NCBI GenBank assembly: GCA_905397405.1
Contig: CAJPVJ010000645.1
Span: 1 to 21,922 of the forward strand
DNA length: 21,922 nucleotides
Direction of reading: 5' to 3'
Source of the DNA: Oppiella nova
Lineage: Eukaryota > Arthropoda > Arachnida > Sarcoptiformes > Oppiidae
Made by a program: the position numbers and the translations under genes. Numbering within the stretch: the stretch's first letter is position 1; the number at the start of each line of letters is the position of its first letter. Shown here in pieces: positions 1 through 9,600 of the stretch. The notes under the pieces are model-generated. The model ran no database searches. It had not been told where the DNA came from and worked only from the letters and a program-made list of their open reading frames with translations.

Positions 1-1053
1 AAAATTTTATAGTATTCGTCAATTTTAATGTTTACTTAAATGTTATTTATCGCTCAATTTTTATTTGTTGTTTAAAGTTTTAAAATAAAAAACTTCTATA
101 AGTTTGAAGTTAAGACAAATTTTAAACATTTTTTATATTATAACAAATATTATATGAAAAGTTTTAGTGAGTTTTCGTGAATAAAATAAAATTTTTATAT
201 AAGAATTGATGCAAAATATAAATGTGTTTTGTTTTGTGCATTTAACAGAATAGATATTATATAATATAATATCTTGCCGTATAAATAAGTTTCATAAATA
301 ATTTGCATTGAATGCACATTTTTGTATAGAAAGTCTACCAATACATTAATAAAGACATAATTCATTTTGACGTTAAAAACAAATGTATATAAAAATACAT
401 ATGATATTGATGTTTAAGTTAAATATAATCGACAAATACTTTTATGAGACACTCATTACTTAAAAAGGAAATGTACAATAGTGGGCACAATAGTGGTTAA
501 CAATAGTTTTTATTTATGGAGAAACCAATCATTTATTCATTTAATTACAGCACGGATACCAATAAATATATTTTATGATAAAATGTGATAATGAAATAAA
601 AAGAGTAAATCTTTGCCAGAATTAAATAAAATATAAATTATGAAAATTCTGAGTGAATAGTGACTTGTAATTCAATATAAGATATATTGTTAATCGTATT
701 CGCATTCATTGCTGTCAAGTGAAGTCAAAATCAATAGACGACAAGCCAATAGTGAATATCAAATATATATTCATTTTATTAGTTTTTTTAAGAATAAAGT
801 TTTGCACAAAAAAAGAAGAGAACTTCTCTATAGATATTATATTCAGTGCTCTTTTTCTATGAAACATCAGAATTGAAAGTATGTTTGGATATAACAAATT
901 CATGTAATGTTGTGCACAATATGGCATATGATGTGATCGAGAATGAGGTCGAAAATGTAAAATTGTTGCCATAAATCATGTAAAAAGCGACGCAAAGGCC
1001 ACTAAACAAGAAGTTAGAGGCAGAGGAAGCCAAGAATCCCAACATAAAAGAGA
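1..1053. other. AT-rich spacer with no supported gene
   Basis: This stretch is dominated by A/T runs, with dense stops in every frame. The minus-strand frame at 857-1045 (62 codons) begins with a hydrophobic run, LGFLASSASNFLFSGLCVAF in one-letter code, that resembles a membrane segment. It has no recognisable family signature and no clear splice borders, so I treat it as chance. I see no tRNA-like or repeat structure here. Confidence 0.6.
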
Positions 1054-1837
1054 ATGAAATCTTGTTTTCCTTATCAGTCGTTACCGTTAAGTTCAGAGTT
1101 ATATAAATATCGCAATCAAATCAAATATCACACAAATGGAGAAAAATTTAGATTTTCACGACACTATCGCTGCAAACCTCAGACGATATACAGAAGGGTT
1201 TTCTGGTCCATAAGCCATGTATTGATAAACGCAAACAAAGTGCAAATCAAACAAACAATTTGCACTTTTTTATCACAACCCAACCGTCTCTTTGAATAAA
1301 TATCTCGAAGTAAAACCAATGCTAAACCAAAATTCATCACATATTAACTTTAGTAAAAGTAGTGAAAATAATATTTAATAAAATATAAAATAATAATAAT
1401 TCTTACAACGATAATCTTTGAACATAATAATTTGAAACAACATAATTTAATATTTAATAGTTTACTAGTTATGAATACAAAAATCCTTATATAAAAAAAT
1501 TCAGTTTGAAAGAATAAGTAACAATGAAATGGATAACCCCTTTGAATGTAAGTCCACTCCCGAAGGATTAGTTCAAAAAATGTCGTATTCTTGTGGCCGT
1601 ACGCGCCGTCAACCATGAAATGAATTTCGAGTTTAACTCAAATTCTTAGCGACAGAACAATAGACTCCATAAGAAGTGATTCAAAGGCACAATACAATCA
1701 CTTTTGGACGTGTATTCAATGGAAACAATTGCAGTGCTCTCTACTTCTGTGTCCTTTTATATAGATATTGATAACTCTTTGAGCAGTTGTGTCCAGTAGT
1801 TTGTGAGTAGAAGGGATGGACAGGCAATCATCCAAAC
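1054..1837. other. AT-rich spacer with two weak exon-like islands
   Basis: The plus strand from 1137 reads as a short open frame of 25 codons starting MEKNLDFHDTIAANL and ending at a TAA near 1213. A second patch at about 1540-1616 is GC-richer. It is open on the plus strand (about 49 codons ending RTRRQP) and also on the minus strand (88 codons). A GTAAGT donor-like site lies at 1548-1553. Neither patch matches a family I recognise. Because both strands are open over the second patch, the reading frame is not informative. The rest is AT-rich non-coding DNA. Confidence 0.4.
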
Positions 1838-1881
1838 GAGAGAGAGAGAGAGAGAGAGAGAGAACGAGAGAGAGAGAGAGA
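1838..1881. repeat. (GA)n microsatellite
   Basis: An alternating GA tract with one short interruption (AAC) near its middle. The purine strand is on plus. It is the first of about 13 GA/CT tracts in the window. Confidence 0.97.
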
Positions 1882-3468
1882 TCCGAGTTAACTGAAGCTC
1901 GAGTTATAGCTTAGACTTATAAGTCATATACAAAGTTATATAACTTATAATACAATTGAATAGATTGTATGCAATAACTTATAATATAATATGTGTTATT
2001 GATATCACATGTATGGCAACTATTGGACAGACAATTGGGTTCTTGAAAAACATACCGAAAGAGAAAGAAAATAAATGTAATAAAAGTTATCTTTAGTTTT
2101 CAAATAGTGAGCCAAATATGGTGAGCACTTGGAGTCAATATATCTACAGAATTGCCATATTTTAGATATTCGATGCTTTCCATCAAATAATATCAGCAAA
2201 AGTTGCAGAAAAGAGAGACAAAAATGGAAATAAAAGATTAAAGTATAGGAAATTCATATATCATTTCGCTTTTTCTATCCGATGGCATAATATTTCAAAT
2301 CAAAATAATGTATATTTTAGAGTAATTGAAGTAAACTTTTTTTCGGTATACGAATCAATATTGAAATGTAAGTCTAAATCTAAATATAAATTATAAATAT
2401 GGTTTACCACTAAAATAAATATTATTTTAATAAATAATAATATAAAATGACATACACAAAAAATAGTTTGTGTTACAGTGGTCTGTAGGCTCTTATCGCA
2501 TATGTAATTAAAATAACGTATTATTTCAACTGATATATGAGACTGTATTTCGATTTTCCTTATCGTTTGGTTTAATTAAAAAGCATTACATGAATGGATA
2601 GAAGTAGTGCTGAGATGTATATTCCGTATAATGTTTTTTGGTTTAACGCATAAATTGACTCAAAATAATAATAATCGATAAGAATGTTAAGAATATAATA
2701 TATACCGTATTATAATAAAAGTATTTAAAATAAAGGCAAATGAAATGCATACTACTCTCACAAATAATGGTTATGTCATTTGAATATTAGATTCTTGACG
2801 TTTAAAATTAGTTTTTCGCAATAAATACACGACATTAAGATCTGGGGATAACTGGCGTATAGTTTACTGGTAATCATTTGTTGGTAATATAGTATAGACA
2901 TGAAATCATAAAAATAATTAAACAAAAGATTATTCTCTGATTTCAAGCTCTGATTGATATAATTAATATGTAGTTAAATATCTCAACAAATGAAATGCTA
3001 AGCATACATATCCTCAGAGGATATCATTCACAATGAAAACTAATTCTCGTATGAAATGAAAAAAACTATTGATTGCATTGAAATAAAAAAATAGTTGAGA
3101 TGTCTGATTGAAAAAAGCGATTCTCAATACATTTATTCTGGATTCACATCTAAACGTGTTTTCCATTCCTTTAGTTTTGTTGCACTCAATTCAAATTCAA
3201 AGTTATTTTAGGATGTGTTTCGCTGTCAATCAAACTATACACTAAAGCAATACTTTTATCTCTATTTATAACAAAATTTAATCTTCACTTAAATTCTTTC
3301 AATTTATTTACTTTAATAAATATTCAATATTCAATCAATTATTAAATATATTTTTAATTAAATAGCCTTTTTGTAAAATAACATTTAAAATTACTTCATA
3401 ACGTGATTATTCATTTTATATATACATTGTATACCATTAAATGAAACAAATTTAGAATTGCCTTAAGG
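1882..3468. other. AT-rich spacer, nothing supported
   Basis: About 1.6 kb of low-GC DNA with no open frame above 60 codons on either strand. There are no obvious repeats beyond short A/T runs and TAATA-type low complexity, and no promoter or RNA gene is recognisable. It fits intron or intergenic sequence. Confidence 0.65.
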
Positions 3469-3494
3469 TAGAGAGAGAGAGAGAGAGAGAGAGA
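3469..3494. repeat. (GA)n microsatellite at duplication edge
   Basis: About 13 GA units ending exactly where the first copy of the 370-bp direct repeat begins. The second copy (4006) also follows a short GA run at 3979-3992, so GA tracts mark the left border of both copies. Confidence 0.95.
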
Positions 3495-3860
3495 CCAACA
3501 AATAATTACCATTTTTATCTGAAGATTTTTTTTGCAAACATAACTTTACTTTATTTTATTTAAGACAAATGTATGCACTGAAAATATTATAAGAATAGTT
3601 TATTTTAGACTTATTCTTTAAGTCATTAGCTCTGGAAATTAAAAAAAAGTAATGCCTATCAATAAACCTAAATATTTATATTTTGTATAATTCCTCGAGT
3701 TTAATCCTGATCTATTAGTTGGAAATCAATCCAACTATAATACACGTACAAATGCATTATATAATTGCATGAGTACTACATTTTGTCGAAATTGAGTTAA
3801 ATTCAAAAACAAATGACTGAATAACAAAAGACAATCAATCAATTGAGAGAAAACAATAAA
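3495..3860 (+). repeat. Direct repeat A, copy 1 (~366 bp)
   Basis: This block recurs at 4006-4381 in the same orientation, differing at roughly ten positions plus a few small indels; copy 2 carries about 12 extra bases near 4088. The block contains foldbacks: AGTTGGA paired with TCCAACT around 3717-3736, and a palindrome centred on ATGCATTATATAATTGCAT. No coding frame runs through it. Minus-strand frames at 3735-3926 and 3839-4048 are low-complexity shadows. Confidence 0.93.
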
Positions 3861-3988
3861 ATGAATGAAATTGTTGTGTAAAAGAGTAGTGAGAAACGGC
3901 AAAGTATTATAAGAAAAAAAACACAAATCGAAAAAAATATAATCAAAGAAATTCTTTTGCGAACAAAAAACACAACTGAAGAGAGAGA
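3861..3988 (+). repeat. Dispersed repeat B, copy 1 (~128 bp)
   Basis: This block lies between the two copies of repeat A and is found again at 6413-6538, starting ATGAATGAAATTGTTG and running to CACAACTGAAGAGAGAG. Differences are a poly-A length change and a GCGAAC/GCAGAC change. Both copies end in a short GA run. Confidence 0.93.
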
Positions 3989-4005
3989 GAGATGCGTATA
4001 ATAAC

Positions 4006-4381
4006 CCAACAAATAAATACCATTTTTATCTGAAGATTTTTTTTGCAAACATAACTTTACTTTATTTTATTTATGATAAATGTATGCAAAAAATCTAGCA
4101 CTGAAAATATTAAAAGAATAGTTTATTTTAGACTTATTCTTTAAGTCATTAGTTCTGAAAATTAAAAAAGTAATGCCTATCAATAAACCTAAATATTTAC
4201 ATTTTGTATAATTCCTCGAGTTTAATCCTGATCTATTAGTTGGAAATCAATCAAACTATAATACACGTACAAATGCATTATATAATTGCATGAGTACTAC
4301 ATTTTGTCGAAATTGAGTTAAATTCAAAAACAAATGACTGAATAACAAAAGACAATCAATCAATTGAGAGAAAACAATAAA
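4006..4381 (+). repeat. Direct repeat A, copy 2 (~376 bp)
   Basis: Second copy of the 3495-3860 block. Identity is about 97% by eye outside indels. The 3' end stops at AAACAATAAA in both copies, after which the sequences diverge completely, so the border is sharp. Confidence 0.93.
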
Positions 4382-5335
4382 TATTTGAGTTTAACACAAA
4401 CGTCTAGAAATTGATTTGAAAATACCGTTTATTTATTGTTTTTTGAGATTATATATTCAAAATACAACAAAATAAAAATCAATACTTAGGTCTCGCAAAA
4501 CAAACCTAAAATGGGAATCGTGTGAAGTCTTACACGAATAAAGTAGCGCTTAAATCACACAAAAATATTGAAAATTATTGGTTTAGAAACTTATTGATAA
4601 AATTTGGCCCAAAATTGATTTTAGAGAAAATTTAATATCAAAACTCGGGATCTCTTGTGGGGATCCCTTTCGCCAACAATTGAATACAAAAGTTGTGGAA
4701 ATTGGAAACTACGAGCGCCCGGAAACTGAGGCATCGACTCATTGTTTGAGGTTTTTTGAGCACAAGATAGAGGAATAGCTAAACTACTGGTGCGACTCCG
4801 GGATCGCAAAGAGAGTGAAAAAGTCATCAATTATTGAAAGCCTTAATTCAATTATAGGCCGACTTTTTGCTAATTTATTTATTTTTTAATAATTAATTCG
4901 TTTCGCGAAATATAAATGATTTGTTGGTTTTCCAGACACACGTCTCGTCTCTACATATTTGATGATAAAAATGTCAGAAATGAATGCATTGACGAATATG
5001 TCTGTAATTTTCGTTTCAATTTTAATTCATTTTAATTATTTATGTAAACAAATGTAATAAAATGTTTACTTTATATTAATGAGAAATGAAAATAAAATTT
5101 TTGAATATTTATGCTTTAAATTATACATATTTATTCAAATGTTTCACTACAATATAACGCTAAGTACACAATATGTAGTATTTTTATTTTATATTATTTT
5201 TGAACTTATTTTTAATACAAGTTTTAGAATAGTAAAACATTTTTAAAACACTTGTTTTTATTTTGAATTAAAAAAAGTTGACCAGATTTTTGGAGTAAAA
5301 TGTTTATGAAAACAAAATAATTAAAGCCTTGAGGT
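4382..5335. other. AT-rich spacer with one GC-richer patch
   Basis: The patch at about 4640-4815 is close to half G+C. It has overlapping open frames on the minus strand: 69 codons over 4621-4830, and a second, 38-codon minus frame. It contains a small inverted repeat (GGGATC paired with GATCCC near 4648-4669). I do not recognise a protein in any frame. A decayed exon or an old element remnant is possible. The rest (4832-5335) is A/T runs without features. Confidence 0.45.
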
Positions 5336-5528
5336 CTGAGTAGTTAGCGATGAAATTGAAGCCAAACTAATTTGATTGAAGTCCGTTCAAAATGCCTCAA
5401 AAGCCACTTCAGGGTATTACAGGGCATCACATATTTTCGGTCAATTGGACACTAAAAGCATTTGTGGACTTGAAGTCCAAACCTATTATTGTATTCAGAG
5501 GTCTCAAAAACCTCTTGCCTTTTATCAG

Positions 5529-5611
5529 ATGACACCGTCGGTTACGATTCCCAGACTCTCGGAAAGGCCGGTGTCGACGACACTGACTGTCCATTTAGTC
5601 CATTGCAGTAA
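5529..5611 (+). CDS. Candidate 3'-terminal exon, unrecognised protein (speculative)
   Basis: A pyrimidine-rich stretch ending in TTTTATCAG at 5520-5528 looks like a strong splice acceptor. The next 80 bases contain 43 G/C, against well under 30% around them. Read from 5531 the frame gives 26 codons, DTVGYDSQTLGKAG and onward to CPFSPLQ, then TAA at 5609-5611. Many codons end in C or G. An ATTAAA at 5614-5619 could be a polyadenylation signal, although it lies unusually close to the stop. A second plus frame (MTPSVTIPRL...) and a minus frame are also open, so frame and strand are not proven. I do not recognise the peptide. The upstream exon, if any, is not visible. Confidence 0.22.
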
Positions 5612-5635
5612 TCATTAAATTTTTTGTTTCAATAC

Positions 5636-5699
5636 ATCGATAGTACTAATAGTGAGACGAAGAAAAAAGGAGAGAGAGAGAGAGAGAGAGAGAGAACGG

Positions 5700-5741
<42 letters not shown>

Positions 5742-5772
5742 TACAAGTGATTCCTCTGGAGAATGGATTTTG
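5636..5772 (+). repeat. Left copy of the sequence flanking the N
   Basis: Starts ATCGATAGTACTAATAGTGA, passes through two long GA tracts (about 5670-5694 and 5702-5738) and ends at GGATTTTG just before the N. The same start and end recur at 5774-5858 with a much shorter GA tract. The simplest reading is that two contigs overlapping across a microsatellite of uncertain length were joined without being merged. Confidence 0.9.
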
Positions 5773-5773
5773 N
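5773..5773. other. Single-N assembly gap
   Basis: The only ambiguous base in the window. Because the same sequence lies on both sides of it, it is a scaffold join rather than an isolated low-quality base. Confidence 0.95.
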
Positions 5774-5858
5774 ATCGATAGTACTAATAGTGAGACGAAG
5801 AAAAAAGAGAGAGAGAGAGAGTGAAAGTACAAGTGATTCCTCTGGAGAATGGATTTTG
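5774..5858 (+). repeat. Right copy of the sequence flanking the N
   Basis: 85 bp matching both ends of 5636-5772, but with only one short GA run (about 5806-5821). The 52-bp length difference lies almost wholly in the GA tract, as expected when a dinucleotide repeat is assembled at two lengths. Confidence 0.9.
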
Positions 5859-6061
5859 TTGGAGAGTCAGTGCTCTTAACTTTACAAAACTCTCATCTGA
5901 TATACAATTGCTTTATCGATGCAATAATAAGAAAGTTTTTTGCTCACAACCAATACGACCAATACATACACATTACTGTATATGAGAGCAGCAAATGTTA
6001 CATAACTGTCACAGAAATGGCACAAATGTTGAGTTACCCGCCCGTGTGTCGGAGGCATTGA
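5849..6061 (+). CDS. 70-codon open frame, unrecognised (speculative)
   Basis: Runs from an ATG at 5849 to a TGA at 6059-6061; an in-frame TGA lies four codons upstream of the ATG. The peptide starts MDFVGESVLLTLQNSH, has mixed composition rather than simple-sequence bias, and ends PPVCRRH. The opposite strand is open for 64 codons over almost the same span, which weakens the case. I recognise no domain. The ATG lies in the sequence duplicated around the N, so the upstream context is unreliable. It could be an exon of a larger gene or chance. Confidence 0.15.
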   Translation: MDFVGESVLLTLQNSHLIYNCFIDAIIRKFFAHNQYDQYIHITVYESSKCYITVTEMAQMLSYPPVCRRH

Positions 6062-6412
6062 GGGCTCGCAACTCAAACATCCAAAAACTCAAACATTTGG
6101 CCTGACATTCAATTTTTATGTTTCATTCACTTATAATCTCTAGTTTTTATCGAAAATCTTCTTCACTCTCTCCCCCATCCCTTTGTGTCTCCCTTTCCAC
6201 TGCAATAACACTGTAATGCATACAATGGATGCAAATCTAATTTGATAGCAAAAACATTCTCTCCATTACATTGTCTATACCTTAAAGAAAAAGTTTTGTT
6301 TGTATTGACAAATATTTTTCAATCGGTTTTAATAATAATAAATGCGATCGAGTTTTAGGCGACGAATGATAAAAAAAATTTAATAAATCTTTTTATTTTG
6401 TTCACTGAATGG
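6062..6412. other. Spacer with pyrimidine-rich stretch
   Basis: After a short repeated word (ACTCAAACAT twice at about 6071-6097), 6140-6210 is C/T-rich (CTCTCTCCCCCATCCC and similar). The rest is AT-rich. No gene or RNA is visible. Confidence 0.55.
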
Positions 6413-6538
6413 ATGAATGAAATTGTTGTGTAAAAGAGTAGTGAGAAACGGCAAAGTATTATAAGAAAAAACACAAATCGAAAAAAATATAATCAAAGAA
6501 ATTCTTTTGCAGACAAAAAACACAACTGAAGAGAGAGT
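6413..6538 (+). repeat. Dispersed repeat B, copy 2
   Basis: Second copy of 3861-3988, offset by 2,552 bp. Its right part (from 6501) is also the start of repeat C, so this segment was used in two separate duplications. Confidence 0.92.
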
Positions 6539-6605
6539 ATAAGAAAGGGACAAAAATTCAAATCTAAAATAGACGACAACACCAGTAATGCGTAAAACTT
6601 AAAAT
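6501..6605 (+). repeat. Direct repeat C, copy 1 (~105 bp)
   Basis: Begins ATTCTTTTGCAGACAAAAAA and ends at AAACTTAAAAT. It recurs at 7003-7108 in the same orientation with a single one-base length difference. TTCTTTTGCAG resembles a splice acceptor, but no open exon follows it. Confidence 0.93.
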
Positions 6606-6676
6606 AAACAAAACTCTTCAGTAGAGGAACCAAATCATATCAAACACACAAAAAGAGAGCAAAATTTTAAGAATAG

Positions 6677-6709
6677 AGGGTAAGAGAGTGAGTGAGTGAG
6701 TGAGTGAGT

Positions 6710-6746
<37 letters not shown>
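6677..6746. repeat. (GA)n with (GTGA)n core
   Basis: A mixed purine tract containing about five GTGA units at 6687-6708, flanked by GA dinucleotides. Its inverted counterparts are CT tracts at 6961-6986 and 7229-7268. Confidence 0.95.
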
Positions 6747-6747
<1 letters not shown>

Positions 6748-6866
6748 TGTTGTGCTCAGTTTACTCTGAACAGTGCCTAACATTGTTGTTGAGCACAAGT
6801 TTTCTCTCTTTTTAATATGATTGTCACTGCGGTTACACTTAAACTAATGTTTCTCTCAATTTGATA
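6747..6866 (+). repeat. Inverted repeat D, left arm (120 bp)
   Basis: By direct comparison, all 120 bases (ATGTTGTGCTCAG... to ...CAATTTGATA) are the exact reverse complement of 7109-7228. Adjacent GA and CT tracts extend the pairing outward. The loop is 242 bp (6867-7108). Confidence 0.95.
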
Positions 6867-6955
6867 AGAAATAAGAAGTGAACAGAAATTGTGATACTCT
6901 ATAGAAAGATAACGCTAACAGAGTATACATTCTTATACCACATGCATCTTATGCA

Positions 6956-6960
<5 letters not shown>

Positions 6961-6993
<33 letters not shown>

Positions 6994-7008
6994 TTACCCT
7001 CTATTCTT
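6961..7008 (-). repeat. (CT)n plus 23-bp inverted copy of 6670-6692
   Basis: A CT tract followed by CTCACTCTCTTACCCTCTATTCT, where 6986-7008 is the reverse complement of 6670-6692. Repeat C copy 2 starts inside it at 7003. The switch from inverted to direct copy therefore falls at a shared ATTCTT, a six-base microhomology. Confidence 0.9.
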
Positions 7009-7108
7009 TTGCAGACAAAAAACACAACTGAAGAGAGAGTATAAGAAAGGGACAGAAAATTCAAATCTAAAATAGACGACAACACCAGTAATGCGTAAAA
7101 CTTAAAAT
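7003..7108 (+). repeat. Direct repeat C, copy 2
   Basis: Matches 6501-6605 almost perfectly and is followed without a gap by the right arm of inverted repeat D at 7109. The order direct copy, then inverted copy, is the signature of a strand switch. Confidence 0.93.
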
Positions 7109-7228
7109 TATCAAATTGAGAGAAACATTAGTTTAAGTGTAACCGCAGTGACAATCATATTAAAAAGAGAGAAAACTTGTGCTCAACAACAATGTTAGGC
7201 ACTGTTCAGAGTAAACTGAGCACAACAT
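7109..7228 (-). repeat. Inverted repeat D, right arm (120 bp)
   Basis: Exact reverse complement of 6747-6866. It is followed by a CT-rich tract to 7268 that mirrors the GA tract left of the other arm. Confidence 0.95.
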
Positions 7229-7268
7229 CTCTCTGTCTCTCTCTCTCTCTCTCTCTCCCTCTCTCTCC
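7229..7268. repeat. (CT)n microsatellite
   Basis: A C/T-alternating tract with a few G and CC interruptions, continuous with the right arm of inverted repeat D. Confidence 0.93.
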
Positions 7269-8740
7269 AACTCCTAATCTAACATTACTGTAGGCCTCGA
7301 CTGACTTAATGGCCTAATATTTTTAAATAAAAGAGAAACAACGACTCAATCTTTTTTGCTTTTCATTCATGTTATGGGTTTGGAGTCGTTCTGCAAAATA
7401 ACTTACAATAAATATAAACCGCAAAACACTAACAGTTAAGTTAGACTTTATATTTATTATATATCAATAATTTTACATAAGCGCACAATACTTAAGTAGT
7501 TTGAGCCGTAAATGTAGAGTTAAGAGTAATATTTTGGCCAAATATTTATTCTCTCACTTCACTCATAAACATACATAAAGTTTATTTTTATACATCAAGA
7601 ATTGTCGAGAAATCTAAAATTACTGCAAATCGATTTTCTCAATACCCCGAAATAATCTTTAATAATTTATACACATTTTTCAAATATATGTTTTTGCGGT
7701 TTGGATATAATGTTTTGTTTGATACCTCATATGTGATCTCAATTTATTTTTTATATTTCTGTGCCACAACTTTGTAGCAAACATCAAATGTTTGTATGAA
7801 TATGTGATGCCATTTATTTTTATTCCTCCAAATTCTTATCTCTATTCACAAAACAAACTATTTTTCACTCAGTTTTTCTTAATACGAGAAAATGTTATCA
7901 AAATATATACTGTTATATTGTAATGCGATTTAAGCATATAATATTGTAATAATAATAATTTGATAAATTTTATGCATTTTGAAGGGCCGCAAAATGTTTT
8001 ACTCATTTTAATGCCTTTCCATAACTGTTTTGCTGTCATTTGGTCCACATTTGAGTCCGTATTTTGTAATTTAATTTCTTTACTTATTATTTTGAATTTT
8101 GTTTGTCATATCTTATTTTGGATCTTAACTTAATTTTCATTACCTCTCATTTATTCTCCTTTTTTGTTATTTAAAAAATAAATTTCTTAAAAATAAGACA
8201 AATATTATAACTGATGTCGACATCACAAACACAGTATTAAATGCACAAAATTAAATAACTGTTCAACAGATGACTATTTATCATAAGTCGGTCGCAAGAA
8301 AAAAAGTAATTTATTTTTCAATTATTAATTATTAGACCTAAATTAAAAGCCATCAAATTCTCAATTCAAATGTTTTCATAATTTCTCACCCGTACTAACA
8401 CTGAATGGCATTAATTTTTATAATAAATAAAATAGTATTTAATTATAAAAAAGATCAATAAATCGATTCAAAAGCAAATATACACAAGTTTTTTCCAAAT
8501 ATTGTGTTGAATAATGTGTTGAAAACAAGTTTTCAAAAAATATATTCAATTAAATTTCACTGAAATTCATAAAAAGTATTTATCATTTAATTTCCTAGAA
8601 AATTAAGGAAATAATGTGTTGCCTATCGTTATATTTATAATAAAAAGCCACAAATTCTTTGATAAAATTTTTATTTATATTCGGAATTCAAGTTTTAATG
8701 CAAAATAAGAGGACTTCTTTGATGTATGACAACAATCTTA
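7269..8740. other. AT-rich spacer, nothing supported
   Basis: About 1.5 kb with no open frame above roughly 60 codons, no tandem repeats and no RNA gene. It consists of A/T runs with rare GC words. It fits intergenic or intron sequence. Confidence 0.65.
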
Positions 8741-9008
8741 TACTCAAAAAATATATCAAACTTAGAGATTTATGAATAAAATAATGACACATTTCAATGT
8801 CTTATTATCGCTCAGTGTAATCATAACACGAAAAATGTTAATTTGTGTCTAAACCTCAAAAGTTTAATAAATTAAAAAATATATCAAACTTAGAGATTTA
8901 TGAATAAAATAATGACACATTTCAATGTCTTATTATCGCTCAGTGTAATCATAACACGAAAAATGTTAATTTGTGTCTAAACCTCAAAAGTTTAATAAAT
9001 TTTGAGTA
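8741..9008. mobile_element. MITE-like foldback element with TA flanks
   Basis: The ends read TA-CTCAAAA... and ...TTTTGAG-TA. After the TA, the left end (CTCAAAA...ATATCAAACTTAGAG) and the reverse complement of the right end (CTCAAAATTTATTAAACTTTTGAG) stay similar for about 24 bases. Weaker pairing continues inward (GACACATT against GACACAAATT) to a near-palindromic centre, CGCTCAGTG/CACTGAGCG. TA duplication and short inverted ends are typical of non-autonomous Tc1/mariner-type elements. Without the internal 128-bp tandem copy the element would be about 140 bp. It has no coding capacity. Family assignment is an inference, because no transposase or second genomic copy is visible here. Confidence 0.45.
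8746..9001 (+). repeat. Exact 128-bp tandem duplication
   Basis: 8746-8873 and 8874-9001 are identical at every base I compared, head to tail with no spacer. The duplication begins inside the left inverted end of the MITE-like element. The second locus with the same 128-bp period (11332-11586) suggests an assembly overlap rather than biology. Confidence 0.95.
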
Positions 9009-9036
9009 CATTATTATCTCATTTTCTTACATTTTT

Positions 9037-9600
9037 AAAATAAAGTCCGAGAGATGTTTGAATAACTTTTGCTTGAACTGTCATTAAGTGTTATCTTATG
9101 TTCAATAAGTGTTTAAAATGTCACTCATTTAAAAAATTCAATAATGGAGTGACTTTTGAGATATGATTTTTCATATTAATAGCCAATTAATCCATGGTTA
9201 AATATTTAAATTAAATAACAAATTTCTAATTAGTTTTTTCGCAAATAGTTTCAAATGAAATTAAACACAAAATTAATGACCGTTTGCCAGTAATTTGAAA
9301 ATTATTAATCAAACAAATCAATTTAATGTTACACTATTTAACTCATAAGTGATTATATATATTTTTGTGCAAATAAATTATTGTGTACTTCATTTACTAT
9401 AAGCATGTATTGAGTAAAGAAATTGTTAAATTTAAATGAACCATAAATTGTAATATAAAGAAGTGAACCAAAAATATATATATTCTTAAGGATAAGAAAA
9501 TATCAAAAGAAATGTTTTGTGAATTTAGGTTTCGTGTCTCGTGTTGAGCACATAAATCACATAATGAACAACACGTATGCAAACCTTGTATTAAATAAAA
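9037..9600 (+). repeat. Tandem duplication E, copy 1 (564 bp)
   Basis: Starts AAAATAAAGTCCGAGAGATG and ends ...CCTTGTATTAAATAAAA. It is followed immediately by copy 2. About seven substitutions separate the copies (for example ATATGATT/ATATCATT and GTGCAAAT/GTACAAAT). On the minus strand, an open frame with the segment CCSLCDLCAQHE runs through the right part of both copies. It is not independent evidence of coding, because the copies are nearly identical there. Confidence 0.95.

Noticed and set aside
4621-4830. 69-codon Ser/Arg-rich minus frame over a GC-richer patch
   Set aside because: A second minus frame is also open over much of the patch, and neither shows a known motif or clear splice borders.
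6491-6520. TTCTTTTGCAG as splice acceptor (also at 7004-7014)
   Set aside because: No open frame of exon length follows either copy, and the sequence is part of a duplicated non-coding block.
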